Positions 60,289 through 64,000 of a stretch of 64,000 bases of DNA are shown piece by piece (position 1 is the first letter of the stretch; each line of letters opens with the position of its first letter). The DNA comes from Gnetum montanum (taxonomy: Eukaryota; Streptophyta; Gnetopsida; Gnetales; Gnetaceae): the NCBI GenBank assembly GCA_015680685.1, contig MNCI01014205.1, forward strand, positions 1,146,725-1,210,724. The letters are read 5' to 3'. The notes beneath the pieces are model-generated. The model was not told where the DNA came from. It saw only the letters and a program-made list of their open reading frames with translations, and did not search any database. A program made the position numbers and the translations under genes.

Positions 60289-60750
60289 NNNNNNNNNNNN
60301 NNNNNNNNNNNNNNNNNNNNNNNNNNNNNNNNNNNNNNNNNNNNNNNNNNNNNNNNNNNNNNNNNNNNNNNNNNNNNNNNNNNNNNNNNNNNNNNNNNNN
60401 NNNNNNNNNNNNNNNNNNNNNNNNNNNNNNNNNNNNNNNNNNNNNNNNNNNNNNNNNNNNNNNNNNNNNNNNNNNNNNNNNNNNNNNNNNNNNNNNNNNN
60501 NNNNNNNNNNNNNNNNNNNNNNNNNNNNNNNNNNNNNNNNNNNNNNNNNNNNNNNNNNNNNNNNNNNNNNNNNNNNNNNNNNNNNNNNNNNNNNNNNNNN
60601 NNNNNNNNNNNNNNNNNNNNNNNNNNNNNNNNNNNNNNNNNNNNNNNNNNNNNNNNNNNNNNNNNNNNNNNNNNNNNNNNNNNNNNNNNNNNNNNNNNNN
60701 NNNNNNNNNNNNNNNNNNNNNNNNNNNNNNNNNNNNNNNNNNNNNNNNNN
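60289..60750. other. Assembly gap (462 N)
   Basis: Undetermined bases. Open frames spanning it are meaningless. Confidence 1.
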
Positions 60751-61866
60751 TTGTAAGAGAGCCTCTACTTGTAGTCATGCCATTGAACGATTCAATAGTC
60801 AAGAGGGTTCAGAAAATCTTTGGTATTTTGATGGGACCAGAATAGCTTCTTTTTTATCTTTAAAGTAAATCTCCATGGTATTTCAATCAGACATTGTCAA
60901 TTCTTTTAAAGGTTATGTTGAATGCAATTGTTGACATCCATTATCTAGCCAAAATGGAGTCTCGTACGTGGTAGTTTACGCAGCATTTTTTTTGGTGGCA
61001 TAGTAGGATTGTCTTGAAGAAATTGCTTATTTGTGCTTTGGAAGTTTGAAAAATTCGTAGATATTGAATTTGGGATAGCTTTATTGCGAAGTGTTTACTT
61101 GTGTCATTTTATCTTGTTTAAATATTTGAGGTCCACGCAAATCTACTTTCTTTTCTATCTATTTCCATCGAATCTTGCTCTATTTCTAGTTTTCTTATGG
61201 AACTATCTCTTTCTCTGGGGAAAATTAGAAGTAGATTCGCAGAGTTGTGCTCAAATGTTTTTGCAAAATTTTATTTGTTACAAGTAGGTATTATAAGGAC
61301 TACGTAGACTAGGCAATTGAACAAAATAGGAACTCTCAACAACTCACAGTACTTGGCAAAGTTGGCTGAATCTCTTTAAGACAAGTCATCTATAGTTTAC
61401 ACATAACGCAATCGTTTCATATTTCACAACTGCACACCGCAACAACACACACACATACTCACATTAACTACTGAGTTTATTTGGAGGTATCTGTGCCTTG
61501 GTGTTGCTAGAGACCAGCAGGCGCCTAAATCCTGTTCGAGGACACTCGTTGGCGGTCGTGTCCCAAATGGTCGCCAACAGTAGTGTAGCAAACTTCTTGA
61601 CTTAGAAAACTTGCCGAACTATTTTGCGCATTCTAAGCACTACTGACAACTTCACGCATCACTTCTAAGTAGGCTGTCGGCTGGATGAACTACTCAGGTG
61701 GGTAGGCTGGAGGATCCATTGGGCCTGTCAACACCGGGAGTAGAAAACTTGCTGAACTGGATAGTCTGAACACTCGAGCATCCATCTCCTAAAGAACTGC
61801 CATAGTGCTACCTGAATTGCAGGGACCCGGTGAAGCAAGGATGCCTTGAAATTTTAGGGTGTTTCA

Positions 61867-62815
61867 ACTTCTGTGTCCAAGAAATTTGGATGCTAAAATG
61901 CTTGATTGAGAGGAGAATGAGGTTTTTATGGAGAAAATCCTAAAAAATCCATTAGAAAATAAGTAGCTAATTACTATATCTAAAGATTCACAAAAGAAAA
62001 TCTATCATAAAAATCATTGTAACTCATGTAACATATAAAATGCAAAACTGCATAACCAAAAATCAAAACATAAAGAATTAATGCATACTAAACTAAACTA
62101 AATTATTAAAATATACATCATGCTCTCACAAAAGAATAAATCATGTTATCACATGTCATGCCATGCCCATGTCATACCCTCCATGAAAAACTATCAAAAC
62201 TCATCCATTAGATTAGTGCACATTAGTTAGAAAAATAATAATACAAAATAATAATAAGAGATGCATAACCAAAATAAGGCATTAACATTAAAACACAAAT
62301 ATACATTAAATATACAAAACTAGAAAATCTAACTAAGTAATAGCATAAGCAAACATTACATAACTATTAGCATCACTAGGCACAAAGCACAAGAAAAAGG
62401 AGATACTAACTACAGTAATTGAAAACATAGGTTGTTACATGAAAAAATTAATGAATAATGGATCTATGTACTTAATATAATCAAACCCTAGGAAAAAATG
62501 TAACTATGATGGTACAACTTATAATTCAATCATCCAAGCCCTTTGTAAATCTCAACCAAGAATCAATTTAATCCTTGAATTTTAATGATTGCATTGTTGT
62601 TTATTATGAATACCTTCAAGAATGAATCTAGATAGTTGGCTAAATAGATCCCACATCATGCAAATTTTTTGCTTTAAATTAGAGTAAAGAAAATAGCTAG
62701 AAATGATATGCTCCAATAAATGCTTATATGATGGGATCTCTAGGAATGTCATGCTAAGTATATTATGCAATATACTAATGCCAGGGATTATCATCCCACT
62801 AAGGCACAACATCTA
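61867..62815 (+). mobile_element. Element D 5' LTR, second part
   Basis: A/T-rich continuation of 2137-4352 after element A, with no conserved frame. A weak primer-site-like ttgatatctagaac lies at about 62820, suggesting the LTR ends near 62810. The exact end is uncertain. Confidence 0.4.
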
Positions 62816-62899
62816 TGGGATTGATATCTAGAACAATGTCATGAATTTGAAAAGGGAAAAGGATTAAAGGATTCCCCATTCCTACTGTACCAAAAAGAT

Positions 62900-64000
62900 G
62901 GTGGGAAACCATTCTCTGGGGGTTTTCCATTTAGTGAAATTCCTTTCTTTAACTTCAGTGAAGAGGTGGTAGTAGGTATCACAATGGTGCTAGTCCTCCT
63001 TCCTCTTCACCTTCATCATCATCATCTTCTTCTTCTAGCTCTGATCATAATCATAGGAGGTGAGACTATGATGGAGATGACGGAAATGACTGACAGGACC
63101 AAAATGATTAAAGGGACCATCGGGAAAGGCAAGATTAAGGACACAGACATTCAAGAAATGCACATATCTATGAATGAAGGGGTAGTAGAGGGCATCGTAG
63201 GCACCATGACCATGGCCTCGATGAGCCTTTTCTTGCTACCCAAATTATGCTCAATATTGCAGAGGTAGTATGAATTCCAATAAGGCATGTAAAGGATAGT
63301 TAGATCAAAAGGCTAGACATGAACAATATTACTTAATTTGAAGGGGGATATAACTCAGACGTGTAGAACCATCTGTAAGCTTTCCAAGATGCATGTGCCT
63401 TGCAGAACATAGAGAATGAGTGGAAAAAGCTTAAGTTGTTCTCACAAACACTCATTAAAGAAGTAGAGAATTGGTACCAATCCTTAGAATTAGAATCTAT
63501 TAGACAATGGAGTACCATGATTGAATTGTTCAATGACAAATATTAAACATACTCTAGAGTTTCCAAATTGAGAAGGTAGATCTATGGATGGAAACAAGGA
63601 ACACATGAACCCTTGGATGCCACCATCGGTCAATACTATTCCTTAATGCATAAATTTCCTAGCCATGGTTATTCTTAATTGGATAAAATTTGCCACATCG
63701 TAGACATGCTTCGATTAGAAATGAGGAGAATCCTTAGTGTTTATCCCAAGCGCAACTATTAGAATTAAGCGTCCATCAGATACAAAGACTAAATGAGCAA
63801 GTAGCTAAAGAGGAGGATGAATTAAGAAAAAGAGAAAGTGCAGAAGAGTACAACTGTGATCCTTCCATTCAAAAGAGGAAGGTTTGATTCTCTAACAATG
63901 AGGAAGAATTTTCACCTAATGAGGTGGTGAATAGGAAAACCTTCCCACTTCAAAAATTTCAATTTGAAATTATGGCCAACGTTGATCAGTTATGGGACTC
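62900..64000 (+). pseudogene. Element D gag (partial, runs off window)
   Basis: A frame-broken gag. A Ser-rich then Arg/Asp-rich linker at 62985-63160 (SPPSSSPSSSSSSSSSSDHN) precedes a capsid-like core at about 63370-63546: ENEWKKLKLFSQTLIKEVEN, then WYQSL and QWSTMIELFNDKY, the pattern of Retrotrans_gag (PF03732). It continues in another frame with YYSLMHKFPSHGYS (about 63630). It differs clearly from the gag of A, B and C, so D is another lineage. Confidence 0.65.

Larger units (their letters stand above)
58668..61579. mobile_element. Insertion E: solo-LTR-like or non-autonomous element
   Basis: Ends TGTTGGC...GCCAACA with flanking 5-mers GTAGC (58663-58667) and GTAGT (61580-61584). Removing it and one 5-mer restores the LTR A alignment exactly. 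No pol or gag is visible, and I see no internal LTR pair, so a long solo LTR is likeliest. The 462-base N gap could hide internal sequence. It contains a decayed plant-gene-like fragment at 59031-59345. Confidence 0.75.
4353..61866 (-). mobile_element. Element A: Tat/Ogre-like Ty3/gypsy LTR retrotransposon, interrupted by B and E
   Basis: Direct LTR copies at 4353-6026 and 57245-61866 (the latter split by E) bound gag, protease, antisense gene, RT-RNase H and integrase segments in order. All sense genes are on the minus strand, so the right LTR is the 5' one. Flanking 5-mers are ACTTT (4348-4352) and ACTTC (61867-61871), an imperfect target duplication. Removing B and E with their duplications leaves about 18.6 kb. 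Element B splits pol between RNase H and integrase. All frames are broken by stops, so it is not autonomous now. Confidence 0.9.
57245..61866 (-). repeat. Element A 5' LTR, split by insertion E
   Basis: LTR sequence runs 57245-58667 and resumes at 61585-61866. It matches 4353-6026 across the join. The inner terminal TG has become TA. TATA box (minus) at 57831-57838. Confidence 0.9.

Noticed and set aside
60250-60802. Long open frames made of unknown residues
   Set aside because: They only span the N gap.
58663-61582. Insertion E read as a DNA transposon with TIR CTGTTGGC and 3-bp TAG duplication
   Set aside because: Shifting the ends by one base gives TG...CA termini and a 5-bp duplication matching the intact LTR A copy, which fits an LTR element better.

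Overview
The window is plant nuclear DNA made almost entirely of nested LTR retrotransposons. I see no intact host gene, rRNA, tRNA or CRISPR array. The very long Ty3/gypsy elements (about 17 to 19 kb each once insertions are removed) and deep nesting suggest a large seed-plant genome, perhaps a gymnosperm. That last step is inference.

Layout. An outer element D (+) begins at 2137 with a TGTAACACCC terminus; its gag starts near 62.9 kb. Element A (-, 4353-61866, imperfect duplication ACTTT/ACTTC) sits in D's LTR. Element B (-, 8876-44867, duplication CTTCC) sits in A's pol, between RNase H and integrase. Element C (+, 19586-38610, duplication ACATG) sits in an antisense gene of B. A fifth insertion E (58668-61579, TG...CA ends, duplication GTAGC/GTAGT, containing a 462-base gap) sits in A's 5' LTR. 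Order of insertion: D, then A, then B, then C; E came after A.

A, B and C are three families of one lineage. All share LTR ends starting TGAAACA, a primer-binding site close to TGGCGCTAGAAGGAGGGCC, a gag with a CxYHxxxGHxT(x)nC-like knuckle, and pol with a YVDD reverse transcriptase, two successive RNase H domains and an HHCC integrase. The second RNase H and the primer site point to the Tat/Ogre branch. All copies carry stops and frameshifts.

The striking feature is their shared layout: gag-protease, then hairpin-repeat array i, then a spliced gene on the OPPOSITE strand, then array ii, then a 3' splice acceptor and a separate ATG-started pol, then array iii directly after the pol stop, then the 3' LTR. 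The antisense gene keeps its exon order, intron phases and acidic C-terminal tail in all three families. In A and B one exon resembles a degenerate FCP1/NIF-type (HAD-fold) phosphatase domain. The nine arrays are built from short units, NNC-N6-GNN followed by TTAAACTAG, whose stems covary (GTC/GAC or GGCC/GGCC) and differ by array position. Family-specific palindromes (GCTACGC..GCGTAGC in A and B, ACGCTGG..CCAGCGT in C) fill the U3 regions upstream of TATA boxes and recur in the antisense introns. Together these suggest an undescribed or little-described two-strand retrotransposon architecture.
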